A stretch of DNA of 64,000 nucleotides from an uncultured Eubacteriales bacterium (GCA_949288175.1 CASEIV010000003.1:88043-152042), one strand, 5' to 3'; positions 26,672 through 36,027 are shown, counted from the stretch's first letter. Numbers and translations are program-made. The notes: generated from the sequence alone by a model not told the origin.

Positions 26672-28105
26672 TTATACTTGTTTTTGATTTAATAACTTTG
26701 TTTTTAAATCATATAATTTTTTAGATAAATCCACATAATATTTTTGTGGGTTCTCTAGTCTTTTGATTTCTTCCCATATCGTTCCTAATTGTTCTTTTGT
26801 ATATTTTACAATTTCTTTTATGGTTGGTTGCTTATAGACTAGTTTTCCATTTTCAAATATTTTTTCTTGCAATTCTTTTACATAGTAATTTTGTAATTTC
26901 TTTCTTTTCCAGGTATTATATTGATCAAATATTTCATATTCTCCCTCTGGCTCTTTTTCATTTTTTAACATGATAACATCTGCTAATGCATAATTGGTTT
27001 CTTTAGAATAAAAACGATATACCTTTTTAAAACTTGGATTTGTGATTTTTTCTACATTTTCACTAATTTTTATTTTTGGTATCATTTTTCCTTCTTTTTC
27101 CATTGCTGCTAATTTATATACCCCACCAAATACAGAATCACTTTTTGCTGTAATTAAATTCTCACCTACACCAAATAAATCAATTTTCGCGTCTTGTTCT
27201 ATCAAAGAACTAATTAAATTTTCATCTAATGCATTGGTTGCACATATTTTACAATCTGGATATTCAGCTTCATCCAAGATTACTCTTACTTTTTTAGATA
27301 AATATGCTAAATCTCCACTATCTAATCTAACGGCAACTGGTCTAATTCCTTGTGGTTTTAAAACTTCATCAAATACTTTTATGGCATTTGGTAATCCACT
27401 TTGTAATGTATGATATGTATCAATTAAATATGTACCATTGTTAGGATATAGTTCTGCATATGTTTTAAATGCTTCATATTCATTATTAAAACTTTGTATC
27501 CAACTATGTGCCATGGTTCCACTTGCTGGAACATGGAATTTTTCACTAGCAGCTGTACAAGATGTTCCTACTGCTCCTCCTATAATCGCTGCTCTTGCTC
27601 CATAAATGGCAGCTGACACTCCATGAGCCCTTCTTGCCCCAAATTCCATTACTGGTCTTCCTTGTGCTGCTCTTACAATTCTTGCTGTCTTTGTCGCGAT
27701 TAAACTTTGATGATTAATAATTAATAATAACATGGTTTCTAACAATTGTGCTTCACTAACTGGTGCTCTTACTGTCATTAATGGTTCGTTTGGAAATACC
27801 ACAGTTCCTTCTGGTATTGCCCAAATATCTCCTGTGAATTTAAAGTCTTTTAAATAATTTAAATATTCTTCTGAAAACATATTTTGTTTTCTTAAATAGT
27901 CTATATCTTCTTCATCGAATTTTAAATTTTGTATAAATTCTATAATTTGTTCTAATCCTGCTACAATCGCATATCCTCCACCATCTGGAACCTTTCTAAA
28001 AAATACATCAAAATATGCAATATCATTCTTATTTTTTGAGAAATATCCATTTGACATTGTAAATTCATAAAAATCTGCTACTAATTCTAATTTTTCTTGA
28101 TTCAT
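26672..28105 (-). CDS. pncB: Nicotinate phosphoribosyltransferase
   Basis: Makes nicotinate mononucleotide from nicotinate, PRPP and ATP, the entry to the Preiss-Handler route. ADFYEFTMSNGYF at the start is the family's substrate-binding opening; MEFGARRAHG and GTMAHSWIQSFNNEYEAF are core motifs, and RPVAVRLDSGDLAYLSKK is the phosphate-binding region. Length of 477 aa is typical. I chose MNQEKLEL at 28105, with GGGAGG upstream; the frame extends to 28156 without a ribosome site. nadD and nadE at 4-5.5 kb complete the pathway. Confidence 0.93.
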   Translation of the reverse strand: MNQEKLELVADFYEFTMSNGYFSKNKNDIAYFDVFFRKVPDGGGYAIVAGLEQIIEFIQNLKFDEEDIDYLRKQNMFSEEYLNYLKDFKFTGDIWAIPEGTVVFPNEPLMTVRAPVSEAQLLETMLLLIINHQSLIATKTARIVRAAQGRPVMEFGARRAHGVSAAIYGARAAIIGGAVGTSCTAASEKFHVPASGTMAHSWIQSFNNEYEAFKTYAELYPNNGTYLIDTYHTLQSGLPNAIKVFDEVLKPQGIRPVAVRLDSGDLAYLSKKVRVILDEAEYPDCKICATNALDENLISSLIEQDAKIDLFGVGENLITAKSDSVFGGVYKLAAMEKEGKMIPKIKISENVEKITNPSFKKVYRFYSKETNYALADVIMLKNEKEPEGEYEIFDQYNTWKRKKLQNYYVKELQEKIFENGKLVYKQPTIKEIVKYTKEQLGTIWEEIKRLENPQKYYVDLSKKLYDLKTKLLNQKQV

Positions 28106-28221
28106 TTTTATGTTTCCTCCCATATATTTAATTTCAAAACTTTTTTCTATTATCATACTACAAAAAAGAAAATTATTCCATACATACCTGTAATAAAATA
28201 ATTTTCTTTTACTTCTTTTTA

Positions 28222-29100
28222 TTAATTATCTTCTACCAATGTATATTCTGTTACATCTGGTTCTTGCATATCTTCATCTGTAACAGTTCCAAAAGAATAT
28301 TCATATCGTATTGTAATGATACCTTTATCTTCTCCATTTACTGAAACTGGTTGAATAGTTTGCAATGCTAATCCTGTATCCTTTTCTATATAAAATTCCA
28401 ATCCAGGTGTTTCTTTTTTATAAGTACTTTCCAGTATATAACAAGCTTTACCATTAACTTCTCCTGATGTTATTTCATAAGACCTACTCATTATAAATAA
28501 GGTCTTCAAAGAATCATAATATGTGTAATTATTTAATGGGTTGTATAAATATTGCCCACCCATAATAGATAAATTTTTATAGTCAGGACCATCTACAAAT
28601 GTCTTACTTTGATTTGGATATACATATTGTGTACTCGTTACATTATCTTCTGAAAATGTCATTACATGTTTTTCTATACCATCTTTATAATAGTTATCAT
28701 AAGTTGCTACTGTTTGAGAAGGATAATATGAAGTTTTTATATATACATTATCACTCTGTTGCTCATATTCTTTAAATTTATCTTGTAAAGAAGCTATAAT
28801 TATCATATTTCTTCCTGGGAAAGCTATAAATAATACTACAAAGATTAGTATAATTATCAATAAGGTGGTTTTTAATATTCTTAATTTATGATTGTATTTT
28901 TTAATATATTTAACTTTCTTTTTTTCTAAGTTTTTCTCTTGTAACTGGATATCTTTTTGCATAGCATCTAAGATTTTTTTACATTCTTTACAACCATTAA
29001 TATGTTCTTCTATATATGCATTTGTTTCTTTGCTTGTTAATTTATCAATATAATTTGGTAATAAATCTTGAACAATTTTACAATCATTTTTTTCTTTCAT
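28222..29100 (-). CDS. Anti-sigma factor with zf-HC2 domain
   Basis: The first 60 residues carry a zinc-binding anti-sigma motif: CKIVQDLLPNYIDKLTSKETNAYIEEHINGCKECKKIL (H..xxxCxxC pattern). A membrane segment follows at about residues 74-98 (ILKTTLLIIILIFVVLFIAFPG), then an exported domain of about 190 residues. It overlaps the sigma gene by about 17 nt. Such proteins hold the sigma factor at the membrane and release it on a signal, here not known. The start is chosen by the spacing from GGAGG. Confidence 0.87.
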   Translation of the reverse strand: MKEKNDCKIVQDLLPNYIDKLTSKETNAYIEEHINGCKECKKILDAMQKDIQLQEKNLEKKKVKYIKKYNHKLRILKTTLLIIILIFVVLFIAFPGRNMIIIASLQDKFKEYEQQSDNVYIKTSYYPSQTVATYDNYYKDGIEKHVMTFSEDNVTSTQYVYPNQSKTFVDGPDYKNLSIMGGQYLYNPLNNYTYYDSLKTLFIMSRSYEITSGEVNGKACYILESTYKKETPGLEFYIEKDTGLALQTIQPVSVNGEDKGIITIRYEYSFGTVTDEDMQEPDVTEYTLVEDN

Positions 29101-29584
29101 CTTCATCACCCTCCTTCAACTTCTGTTTTCCTCTATAAAAAGTAACTCTTGCCCAGTTCTCTGTTTGATTTAGAATCGTTCCTATTTCTTTAAATGATAA
29201 TTCTCCTGTAATTCTTAAATAGATAACTTCTCTTGTTTTTTCATCTAGTGTTTGTAACTTTTTATATAATGCCATTTTTTCTTCGTTTTGAACAACTTTC
29301 TCTTCTGTAACATCATTAGGCGCTTGTATCTCTAAAAAATTTTCTTCACTTACCTTTATTGTTTTTCGATGTTTTCTACATTCGTCATACCATAAGTTTT
29401 TTGCAATTTGGCATAGCCATACAGATATTTTACACTCTCCTTTAAAAGTATGTATCTTTTTTACTGCTCGATAAAAGGTTTCTTGTGTTAGTTCTTCAGA
29501 GATATCACTATTACGAGTTAAACAGAATAAATATTTATATACTGTTTCAAAGTATTGTTCATATATTTGCTCCATATCCTGCAT
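29084..29584 (-). CDS. ECF sigma-70 factor with cognate anti-sigma
   Basis: A 166-residue ECF sigma factor: region 2 in YKYLFCLTRNSDISEELTQETFYRAVKKIHTFKGECKISVWLCQIAKNLWYDECRK, and region 4 in LDEKTREVIYLRITGELSFKEIGTILNQTENWARVTFYRGKQKLKE. It overlaps the anti-sigma gene. The promoter TGTAAC-16-CGTC at 29609-29634 is a textbook ECF type, suggesting autoregulation. Other targets are not visible in the window. Confidence 0.9.
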   Translation of the reverse strand: MQDMEQIYEQYFETVYKYLFCLTRNSDISEELTQETFYRAVKKIHTFKGECKISVWLCQIAKNLWYDECRKHRKTIKVSEENFLEIQAPNDVTEEKVVQNEEKMALYKKLQTLDEKTREVIYLRITGELSFKEIGTILNQTENWARVTFYRGKQKLKEGDEDERKK

Positions 29585-29608
29585 AACTTTATCCCCCTTT
29601 GTACATAT

Positions 29609-29634
29609 GACGCATGAATTTCTTTTTCGTTACA
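29609..29634 (-). promoter_or_regulatory. ECF-type promoter of the sigma/anti-sigma pair
   Basis: On the minus strand TGTAAC, 16 nt, CGTC, located 25 nt before the start codon, where ECF factors place their own promoters. Confidence 0.7.
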
Positions 29635-29649
29635 ATTTATCTTAAAAAA

Positions 29650-29680
29650 TGTCGCATTGACAAACGAACTCAATGCGACA
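29650..29680. repeat. 31-nt TGTCGCAT palindrome after carB
   Basis: TGTCGCATTGA and TCAATGCGACA enclose CAAACGAAC. It lies 6 nt after the carB stop and is T-flanked, so it is the probable terminator. A second member lies at 58024-58054, with a compensated base pair. Confidence 0.8.
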
Positions 29681-29685
29681 TTTCT

Positions 29686-32600
29686 TTATTCATCAATCGT
29701 TGATATTCCAAGTGTAATTTCTTCTAATACATCTAATACTGCTCTTACAGTATCCAATGCTGTAAACATTGGTACATTATTTTGTGTTGCACATCTTCTA
29801 ATGTAGCTTCCATCTGTTTCTTGATCTATGGAATCAATATTTCTTGTGTTGATGACATAGCTAACATATCCTTTTCTTAAAGATTCTAGGATTTCTTCAC
29901 TACCTTCACTAATTTTCTTTTTCACTCTTGTTCTGATACCATGTTCTTTTAAGAATTTAGCAGTTCCTTTTGTTGCTTCTATATTAAACCCTAGGTTATA
30001 AAATCTTCTAATTAATGGTAATGCTTCTTCTTTGTCTTTATCTGCTATGGTTACAAATATGGTTCCATAATTTGCAAGTTTCATTCCTGATGATTGTAAT
30101 GCTTTATATAATGCTCTAGTTAATTTTTTATCATATCCAATGGCTTCCCCTGTTGATTTCATTTCAGGAGAAAGTGTTGCATCTAATCCTGATAATTTTG
30201 AGAATGAGAAAGCTGGCGCTTTTACATACCATTTTTCTTTTTCTTTTGGATATACCACATCAATTCCTTGTTCTTTTAAAGATTTTCCAAGCATAACTAA
30301 TGTTCCAATATCTGCTAAAGAATATCCTGTAGATTTTGAAATAAATGGTACAGTTCTTGATGATCTTGGATTTACTTCAATTACATAAACATCTTCCTTA
30401 TCATCTACAATGAATTGGATATTATATAATCCGACAATACCAATACCTAATCCTAATTTTACTGTATAATCTATGATTGTATCTTTTGCTTTTTGGCTAA
30501 CACTAAAGGTTGGATATACACTAATACTATCTCCTGAATGGATTCCTGTTTTTTCAACATGTTCCATAATTCCAGGTATGAATACATCTTTTCCATCACA
30601 TACAGCATCGACTTCTAGTTCTTTTCCTGTTATATATTTATCAACTAATACTGGTTGTTCTGTATTAATTTCAACAGCTGTTTTCAAATATTTTTCTAAT
30701 GCTTTTTGATTAGAAACAATTTGCATTGCTCTTCCACCTAATACATAACTTGGTCTTACTAGAACTGGATACCCAATTTCTTTAGCAACTTTTATTCCAT
30801 CTTCTATATTGGTTACTGCTTCTCCTCTAGGTTGTAATAATTCTAAGTCTTTCATAACTCTTTCAAATGCATCTCTGTTTTCTGCTTTTTCAATGGCATT
30901 CACATCTGTACCAATAATTTTAACACCTAATTTTGAAAGTGGTCCTGCAAGGTTAATGGCTGTTTGTCCACCTAAAGCAGCTACAACACCTTCTGGTTTT
31001 TCTAATTCTACAATATTCATAACATCTTCTACAGTTAGTGGTTCAAAATATAGCTTATCACTGGTTGTATAATCTGTTGAAACCGTTTCTGGGTTGTTAT
31101 TGATAATAATTGCTTCATATCCTGCCTCTTTAATTGTTTTTACTGCATGTACTGTAGAATAGTCAAATTCTACACCTTGTCCAATTCTAATTGGTCCTGC
31201 TCCTAATACAATGATTTTTTTCTTATCACTTATGATAGATTCATTTTCTTCTTCATATGTTGAATAGAAATATGGTACATAGCTTTCAAACTCACTACTA
31301 CATGTATCTATCATTTTATATACAGGATAAATGCTATTTTTCTTTCTTAATTCATAAATATCGTTTTCTTTTTTCTTCCATACTTTTGCAATATATTTAT
31401 CACTAAATCCCATTTTCTTAACAGTTTTTAATGTATCAATATCTCCTACGTTTTTCTTTAACACTTTTTCCATTTCAACAATATTTTTAATTTTTTCTAA
31501 GAAAAACATATCAATTTTTGTTGTATCATAAATTAATCCTAAATCGACATCTCTTCTTATTAATTCTGCAATCGCATAGATTCTATCATCTGTTCCATCT
31601 TTTATATATGTCATCATGTCTTCTGTTTCCATTGTATCAAATTTCTTATGATGGATATGACATACACCTGTTTCTAAAGACCTTATTGCTTTTAATAAAC
31701 TTTCTTCAAAGGTTCTTCCCACACTCATGACTTCTCCTGTTGCCTTCATTTGTGTACTTAGTTTATTTGAAGCTAGTGTAAATTTATCAAATGGGAATCT
31801 TGGTATTTTGCAAACAATATAGTCTAATGCTGGTTCAAAACTTGCTGGTGTATTGGCTAATGGAATTTCTTCTAATCTCATACCAACTGCTATTTTTGCT
31901 GAAACTCTAGCAATTGGATATCCACTTGCTTTTGAAGCTAATGCTGATGAACGAGATACCCTTGGATTTACTTCAATGACATAATAGTTAAAAGAATGTG
32001 GATCTAAAGCAAATTGAACATTACATCCTCCCTCTATTTTTAAAGCTCTAATGATTTTTAAAGCACTATCTCTTAATAGTTGATATTCTTTATTAGTTAA
32101 TGTTTGACTTGGTGCTACAACAATAGAATCTCCTGTATGAACACCTACTGGGTCTAAGTTTTCCATATTACAAATGGTAATGGCTGTGTCATTATGATCT
32201 CTCATTACCTCATATTCAATCTCTTTATATCCTTTAATACTTTTTTCTACTAATACTTGATTGACTGGAGAAAGTTTTAAAGCATGTTTTAATAATGGTT
32301 TTAATTCTTGTTCATTATCTGCAAATCCTCCACCAGTTCCTCCCAAAGTGAAAGCTGGTCTTAGAACAACTGGGTATCCAATTTTATTCGCAGCTGCAAT
32401 TCCTTCTTCTTCTGATTCTGCAATAATAGATTCTAATACAGGCTCTCCTAATTCTTGGCATAGTTCTTTAAATTTTTCTCTGTCTTCTGCCTTTTCAATA
32501 CTTTCACTACTTGTTCCTAGAAGTTCTACTTGACATTCTTGTAAGATTCCTTTTCTGTATAACTGCATAGCAATATTTAGACCTGTTTGTCCTCCAATTC

Positions 32601-32865
32601 CTGGTAAAATAGCATCTGGTCTTTCATATCTGATAATTTTTGCAACATATTCTAATGTCAATGGTTCCATATATACTTTATCTGCAATCGCTGTATCTGT
32701 CATGATTGTTGCTGGGTTAGAATTTACTAATATAACTTTATATCCTTCTTCTTTTAGTGCTAAACAAGCTTGTGTTCCAGCATAATCAAATTCTGCTGCT
32801 TGTCCAATGACAATTGGTCCAGAACCAATTACTAGTACAGTTTTTATATCTTTTCTTTTTGGCAT
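29686..32865 (-). CDS. carB: Carbamoyl-phosphate synthase large subunit
   Basis: Makes carbamoyl phosphate for pyrimidine and arginine synthesis from bicarbonate, ammonia and two ATP. Two ATP-grasp halves are clear: [21 protein letters not shown], then [11 protein letters not shown], and the second half [23 protein letters not shown] with [17 protein letters not shown]. Length of 1,059 aa is normal. The true start is probably MPKRKD at 32865; an upstream GTG (32874) is in frame. It lies downstream of carA across a long hairpin element. Confidence 0.95.
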   Translation of the reverse strand: MPKRKDIKTVLVIGSGPIVIGQAAEFDYAGTQACLALKEEGYKVILVNSNPATIMTDTAIADKVYMEPLTLEYVAKIIRYERPDAILPGIGGQTGLNIAMQLYRKGILQECQVELLGTSSESIEKAEDREKFKELCQELGEPVLESIIAESEEEGIAAANKIGYPVVLRPAFTLGGTGGGFADNEQELKPLLKHALKLSPVNQVLVEKSIKGYKEIEYEVMRDHNDTAITICNMENLDPVGVHTGDSIVVAPSQTLTNKEYQLLRDSALKIIRALKIEGGCNVQFALDPHSFNYYVIEVNPRVSRSSALASKASGYPIARVSAKIAVGMRLEEIPLANTPASFEPALDYIVCKIPRFPFDKFTLASNKLSTQMKATGEVMSVGRTFEESLLKAIRSLETGVCHIHHKKFDTMETEDMMTYIKDGTDDRIYAIAELIRRDVDLGLIYDTTKIDMFFLEKIKNIVEMEKVLKKNVGDIDTLKTVKKMGFSDKYIAKVWKKKENDIYELRKKNSIYPVYKMIDTCSSEFESYVPYFYSTYEEENESIISDKKKIIVLGAGPIRIGQGVEFDYSTVHAVKTIKEAGYEAIIINNNPETVSTDYTTSDKLYFEPLTVEDVMNIVELEKPEGVVAALGGQTAINLAGPLSKLGVKIIGTDVNAIEKAENRDAFERVMKDLELLQPRGEAVTNIEDGIKVAKEIGYPVLVRPSYVLGGRAMQIVSNQKALEKYLKTAVEINTEQPVLVDKYITGKELEVDAVCDGKDVFIPGIMEHVEKTGIHSGDSISVYPTFSVSQKAKDTIIDYTVKLGLGIGIVGLYNIQFIVDDKEDVYVIEVNPRSSRTVPFISKSTGYSLADIGTLVMLGKSLKEQGIDVVYPKEKEKWYVKAPAFSFSKLSGLDATLSPEMKSTGEAIGYDKKLTRALYKALQSSGMKLANYGTIFVTIADKDKEEALPLIRRFYNLGFNIEATKGTAKFLKEHGIRTRVKKKISEGSEEILESLRKGYVSYVINTRNIDSIDQETDGSYIRRCATQNNVPMFTALDTVRAVLDVLEEITLGISTIDE

Positions 32866-32910
32866 TTTATTCACATTCCTTTCATTTTATTTTTATTACT
32901 ATATCTCAAC

Positions 32911-33036
32911 GAATTTGGAAAAGAATCGTCTTTTGACTAGGCACACGAACTTGAAATCTATGAGACGTATGTTCTATACGTTGATTAAATTTCAAGTGAA
33001 GTGTAACAACGTCAAAATCGATTATCTTCCAAATTG
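32911..33036. repeat. Long fold-back element A between carA and carB
   Basis: Outer arms at 32911-32937 and 33011-33036 pair with a few mismatches; inner arms ACTTGAAAT and ATTTCAAGT surround GAGACGTATGTTCTATACGTTGA. The right arm includes the last codons and stop of carA. It resembles elements at 45794-45920 and 51804-51930. Confidence 0.75.
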
Positions 33037-34107
33037 CATAATTTTGATAAATTTATCAAAAAGATACCCACTATCTTGTGGTCCTGGTGCACTTTCAGGG
33101 TGATATTGCACACTAAATACTTTATCTTTCTTACATTCCACACCTTCAATTGTATTATCTAAAATATTTTTATGTGTTGGTACTAAATCTGTTTTTTCTA
33201 AAGATTTTTCATCTACTGCATAACTATGGTTTTGACTTGTGATTTCTATCTTATCTGTTTCTAGGTTTAATACTGGATGATTTCCACCTCTATGTCCAAA
33301 TTTTAATTTATATGTTTTTGCGCCATACGCCAAACTAATCATTTGATGTCCTAAACAAATTCCGAAAATTGGATATTTTCCTCTTAATTCCTTTACAAGT
33401 TTAATGACTTCTTTTACATCTTCTGGATCACCTGGTCCATTTGATAAAAAGACGCCATCTGGTTTTAAGCTTTCAATTTCTTTTGCTGTTGTATTATATG
33501 GCACAATCGTTACATTACAACCTCTTTTATTTAAACTTCTGATAATATTTAACTTAATACCACAATCTACTGCTACCACATTATATTTGTAATTTGCTGT
33601 TCTAGAATACCATTTCTTTTTACAACTTACTTTTGATACAGCATCTTTTGGAATATCATATGCATTTAATTTTTTTAACGCTTCTTCTTTACTAGTTGTA
33701 ATGTCTGTGATGATAACCTTTCTACTTCCTTTATTTCTGATACTTCTCGTTAATTTTCTCGTATCAATACCTGAAATTCCTGGTATATCATTTTCTTCTA
33801 AATATTCTGATAATGTTTTTGTGTAACGAAAATTACTTGGTAAATCATTGTATTCTCTGACTACCATTCCACCAATCGTTGGTTGTTTTGTTTCATAATC
33901 TTCATCTGTGATTCCATAGTTTCCAATTAATGGATATGTCATCACTACCATTTGATAGGTATATGATGGGTCTGAAACAATTTCTTGATATCCTACCATT
34001 GAAGTATTAAATACAACTTCACAAATGGCTTCTTTGTCTGCTCCAAATCCATATCCTAAATATTCTTCTCCATCTTCTAGTACAATTTTTTTGTTGAATT
34101 CTTTCAT
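33022..34107 (-). CDS. carA: Carbamoyl-phosphate synthase small subunit
   Basis: The glutaminase subunit that feeds ammonia to CarB. N-terminal FGADKEAICEVVFNTSMVGYQEIVSDPSY and IPGISGIDTRKLTRSIRNKGSRK are typical of CarA. The class I amidotransferase site is PIFGICLGHQMISLAYGAKTYKLKFGHRGGNHPV, with cysteine nucleophile; the H..E pair is in SVQYHPESAPGPQDS. Length of 361 aa is normal. GGAGG 5 nt before the ATG at 34107 decides the start. Confidence 0.95.
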   Translation of the reverse strand: MKEFNKKIVLEDGEEYLGYGFGADKEAICEVVFNTSMVGYQEIVSDPSYTYQMVVMTYPLIGNYGITDEDYETKQPTIGGMVVREYNDLPSNFRYTKTLSEYLEENDIPGISGIDTRKLTRSIRNKGSRKVIITDITTSKEEALKKLNAYDIPKDAVSKVSCKKKWYSRTANYKYNVVAVDCGIKLNIIRSLNKRGCNVTIVPYNTTAKEIESLKPDGVFLSNGPGDPEDVKEVIKLVKELRGKYPIFGICLGHQMISLAYGAKTYKLKFGHRGGNHPVLNLETDKIEITSQNHSYAVDEKSLEKTDLVPTHKNILDNTIEGVECKKDKVFSVQYHPESAPGPQDSGYLFDKFIKIMQFGR

Positions 34108-34156
34108 ATTAACCTCCATTCATATATGTTAAATTTGTATATATTGTAAATGACAA

Positions 34157-34182
34157 AAAAAAATAAGGAACGAAAAATCCTT
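34157..34182 (-). terminator. Terminator of the 27-aa peptide gene
   Basis: AAGGA and TCCTT form a short stem around a TTTTTCG loop, followed by nine T residues on the minus strand. Confidence 0.65.
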
Positions 34183-34184
34183 AC

Positions 34185-34268
34185 TTAAAATGGAAATGAA
34201 AATAAAGCAACTATTAAGAAAATAGCTGAAGTATTTATGTAATTTGTTTTTTTCAAATAGTTTTTCAT
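34185..34268 (-). CDS. 27-residue peptide, possible small membrane protein
   Basis: The frame reads MKNYLKKTNYINTSAIFLIV, then ALFSFPF: a short basic start and a hydrophobic run of about 13 residues. AGGAG lies 7 nt before the ATG. A clear promoter (TTGCAA-18-TATAAT) and a terminator frame it, so a small transcript is well supported. The function is unknown. It lies between carA and the carboxymuconolactone-decarboxylase-like gene. Confidence 0.55.
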   Translation of the reverse strand: MKNYLKKTNYINTSAIFLIVALFSFPF

Positions 34269-34305
34269 TTTCTTTCTCCTCATATAATATATTTATATCT
34301 TTACT

Positions 34306-34335
34306 ATTATATCAGAAACTATATACAGATTGCAA
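34306..34335 (-). promoter_or_regulatory. Promoter of the 27-aa peptide gene
   Basis: On the minus strand TTGCAA, 18 nt, TATAAT, preceded by GA. It would start RNA about 30 nt before the peptide start codon. Confidence 0.6.
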
Positions 34336-34403
34336 TATTTTTTATTATTTTTTTACATCTGTTGGCTTCTTTATTGAGAACAATAGAGGGCTTTTGTTTT
34401 GTA

Positions 34404-34733
34404 TTATTCCTCATCTTCCCCATAAATTTTATATACTATTGGAAATGCTTTCCAAGCCAAAGGCCAACCACAATAAAATGCTAATTGTGTAATTACTTCT
34501 ACTATTTCTGTTTTGGTAATTCCATGTGCTTTTCCCATGACAATATGAGATTCAAATGGTCCTTCTACAATTCCTTTTCCAAATAGAGCTGCAATGGTTA
34601 TCATACTTCTATCTCTTGGATTTAATTTATCCTCCCTTGACCAAATTTCTCCAAATAACACATCATCATTTAATTCTGCAAATTTTGGAGCCAATTTTCC
34701 TAAATTATCTCTCCCTGCTGTTTGTTTTTCCAT
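34404..34733 (-). CDS. Carboxymuconolactone decarboxylase family protein
   Basis: A 109-residue CMD-family protein: ALFGKGIVEGPFESHIVMGKAHGITKTEIVEVITQLAFYCGWPLAWKAFPI. The family's FESHI.MGKAHGITKTEI...YCGWP signature is intact. Members include decarboxylases and AhpD-like disulphide reductases; this one has a single cysteine, so the AhpD CxxC reaction is unlikely. Strong AAGGAGG ribosome site. The role is not known. Confidence 0.85.
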   Translation of the reverse strand: MEKQTAGRDNLGKLAPKFAELNDDVLFGEIWSREDKLNPRDRSMITIAALFGKGIVEGPFESHIVMGKAHGITKTEIVEVITQLAFYCGWPLAWKAFPIVYKIYGEDEE

Positions 34734-34739
34734 AATACA

Positions 34740-35048
34740 TTCCTCCTTAAAATTTATTATTTAATATATATATATATATATATTATACATGTCAAAACTC
34801 CTGGCTTATCTAAGGCATATGTTTTTAATTGTTCTAATTGCCATGCAATTGATTTTTTTACTTTATCTAAATTCGTTGTCCAACCATAACTTCCTGTTTT
34901 TTAATTTGCTCCAAAATGAATTTGGTACATAACTTCATTATATAGAAAAATATTCATAGAATTTTTCATTTTTTATGCATACTTATTTTATATCACTTAG
35001 AGTTTACTTTAAGTCATTCGCCTTCAGCAAGAAATAGATAAGTTAAAT
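34740..35048. other. AT-rich gap with a decayed coding remnant
   Basis: The stretch holds a short TA repeat (about 34766-34785). On the minus strand from about 34901 to 34787 a coding-like stretch reads KTGSYGWTTNLDKVKKSIAW, then QLEQLKTYALDKPGV, with a stop just upstream and no start. It looks like the tail of a lost gene that I cannot identify. Confidence 0.35.
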
Positions 35049-35666
35049 ATGAATAATAAAGAATTGCGATTACAAAAGTTACTTGATTATAGTAATTTAG
35101 GAGAAAGATTCTTTGAAAAGAACTTTGAAACATATCAAATAAATTATAATAATGCTAAAGCTTTTGAAACTGCTAAAAGATTTATTACAAACTTTGAAAT
35201 CGCAAATAAAAGAGGCACTGGAATTATATTTTACGGTCCATATGGAGTCGGTAAAACACATTTAGCTTGTAGCATTGCAAATGAATTAATAAAAATGCAG
35301 AAATCAGTTGTATTTGGATCAACAATTAAACTTTTTGGAATAATAAAGAAAAGCTATAATAATGAAATTCAAGAAAATGAATCAAAAATAATTTCAGAAT
35401 TTATAAATTGTGATGTTTTAATAATTGATGATTTAGGAAAAGAAAAACCTAGTGAATGGGTGCTAGAAAAATTATACTATATCATTAATGAAAGATATGA
35501 ACATAACAAACCAATTATAATTACTACTAATTTTACTGAGAATCAACTTATAGACATTTTTACAGTCGGAAAGAATAAATCTTCGATTGAAGCAATTATG
35601 AGCAGATTAAATGAAATATGTTTGACTGTCAAGATATTGGATAATGACTATAGATATAAACCATGA
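35049..35666 (+). CDS. DnaC/IstB-like AAA+ ATPase, orphan
   Basis: A 205-residue AAA+ protein: the Walker A is IIFYGPYGVGKTHLACSIANEL and the Walker B is CDVLIIDDLGKEKPSEWVLEKLYYIINERYEHNKPIIITTNF, matching DnaC-like helicase loaders of phages and mobile elements. The C-terminal SRLNEICLTVKI is typical. It has no replication or transposase neighbours, and sits next to a peptide cassette and broken genes, which suggests a remnant of an integrated element. Confidence 0.85.
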   Translation: MNNKELRLQKLLDYSNLGERFFEKNFETYQINYNNAKAFETAKRFITNFEIANKRGTGIIFYGPYGVGKTHLACSIANELIKMQKSVVFGSTIKLFGIIKKSYNNEIQENESKIISEFINCDVLIIDDLGKEKPSEWVLEKLYYIINERYEHNKPIIITTNFTENQLIDIFTVGKNKSSIEAIMSRLNEICLTVKILDNDYRYKP

Positions 35667-35691
35667 AAATCACAAACTTTTGTTTTTGTTG

Positions 35692-35720
35692 TTGACTTTT
35701 ACCTAATTCCTTTGTATAAT
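35692..35720 (+). promoter_or_regulatory. Promoter of the peptide mRNA, cassette 2
   Basis: TTGACT, 17 nt, TATAAT, giving RNA from about 35727 and a leader of about 65 nt before the peptide start. Confidence 0.7.
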
Positions 35721-35791
35721 CTTAAAAGAAAATAAGGAAAAGCAGAGTGTGGTATCATCTCAATTCTTATAAAGAAAGTGAGGTGATGCAT

Positions 35792-35929
35792 ATGTTAGAA
35801 GAGGCATTATTGCAATTATTGATTTTGTCATTAATTACGAATATAGCTCTTGCTATCATCTCTTTTGTTTTAATTATAGCTTTAGTTATAATTACATACA
35901 AAGAGAATCACATCTCTGCTAGCCATTAG
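35792..35929 (+). CDS. 45-residue hydrophobic peptide, candidate type I toxin (cassette 2)
   Basis: The peptide reads MLEEALLQLLILSLITNIAL, then AIISFVLIIALVIITYKENH and ISASH: one long membrane helix with a short polar end. GAGGTG precedes the ATG at 35792 by 6 nt, and the leader segment TCATCTCA can pair with TGAGGTGA, hiding the ribosome site. A longer frame from 35747 begins within the leader repeat and is less likely. The hairpin terminator overlaps the last codons. Confidence 0.6.
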   Translation: MLEEALLQLLILSLITNIALAIISFVLIIALVIITYKENHISASH

Positions 35930-35945
35930 AGATGCGATTCTTATA
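35902..35945. terminator. Shared hairpin of cassette 2
   Basis: AGAATCACATCTCT and AGAGATGCGATTCT pair with one mismatch around GCTAGCCATT. T-rich bases follow on both strands, so the converging transcripts can both end here. It overlaps the peptide stop. Confidence 0.65.
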
Positions 35946-35988
35946 TCAATTTTATAATGGTACCACACTTTGTGGCTCCTTGTTTTCT
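35903..35988 (-). ncRNA. Predicted counter-transcribed RNA of peptide cassette 2
   Basis: From a consensus promoter the RNA would begin near 35988, run through GAGCCACAAAGTGTGGTACC, and stop at the shared hairpin, giving about 85 nt. It overlaps the 3' end of the peptide mRNA and repeats its 5' sequence. There is no reading frame of note. Confidence 0.55.
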
Positions 35989-35994
35989 ATATTT

Positions 35995-36023
35995 ATTATA
36001 GTATATATTTTTTTATATGTCAA
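35995..36023 (-). promoter_or_regulatory. Promoter of the counter-transcript, cassette 2
   Basis: On the minus strand TTGACA, 17 nt, TATAAT, an exact match to the housekeeping consensus. Confidence 0.75.
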
Positions 36024-36027
36024 TTAT

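Larger units (their letters stand above)
35735..35981. repeat. Inverted repeats framing peptide cassette 2
   Basis: AAGGAAAAGCAGAGTGTGGT and ATCAT at about 35735-35758 are mirrored by ATGGTACCACACTTTGTGGC and TCCTTG at about 35957-35981. The two inward promoters therefore give RNAs with similar 5' ends. Confidence 0.7.

Noticed and set aside
34766..34785. TA dinucleotide run as a functional element
   Set aside because: A short simple repeat is expected in DNA this AT-rich, and nothing around it suggests a role.
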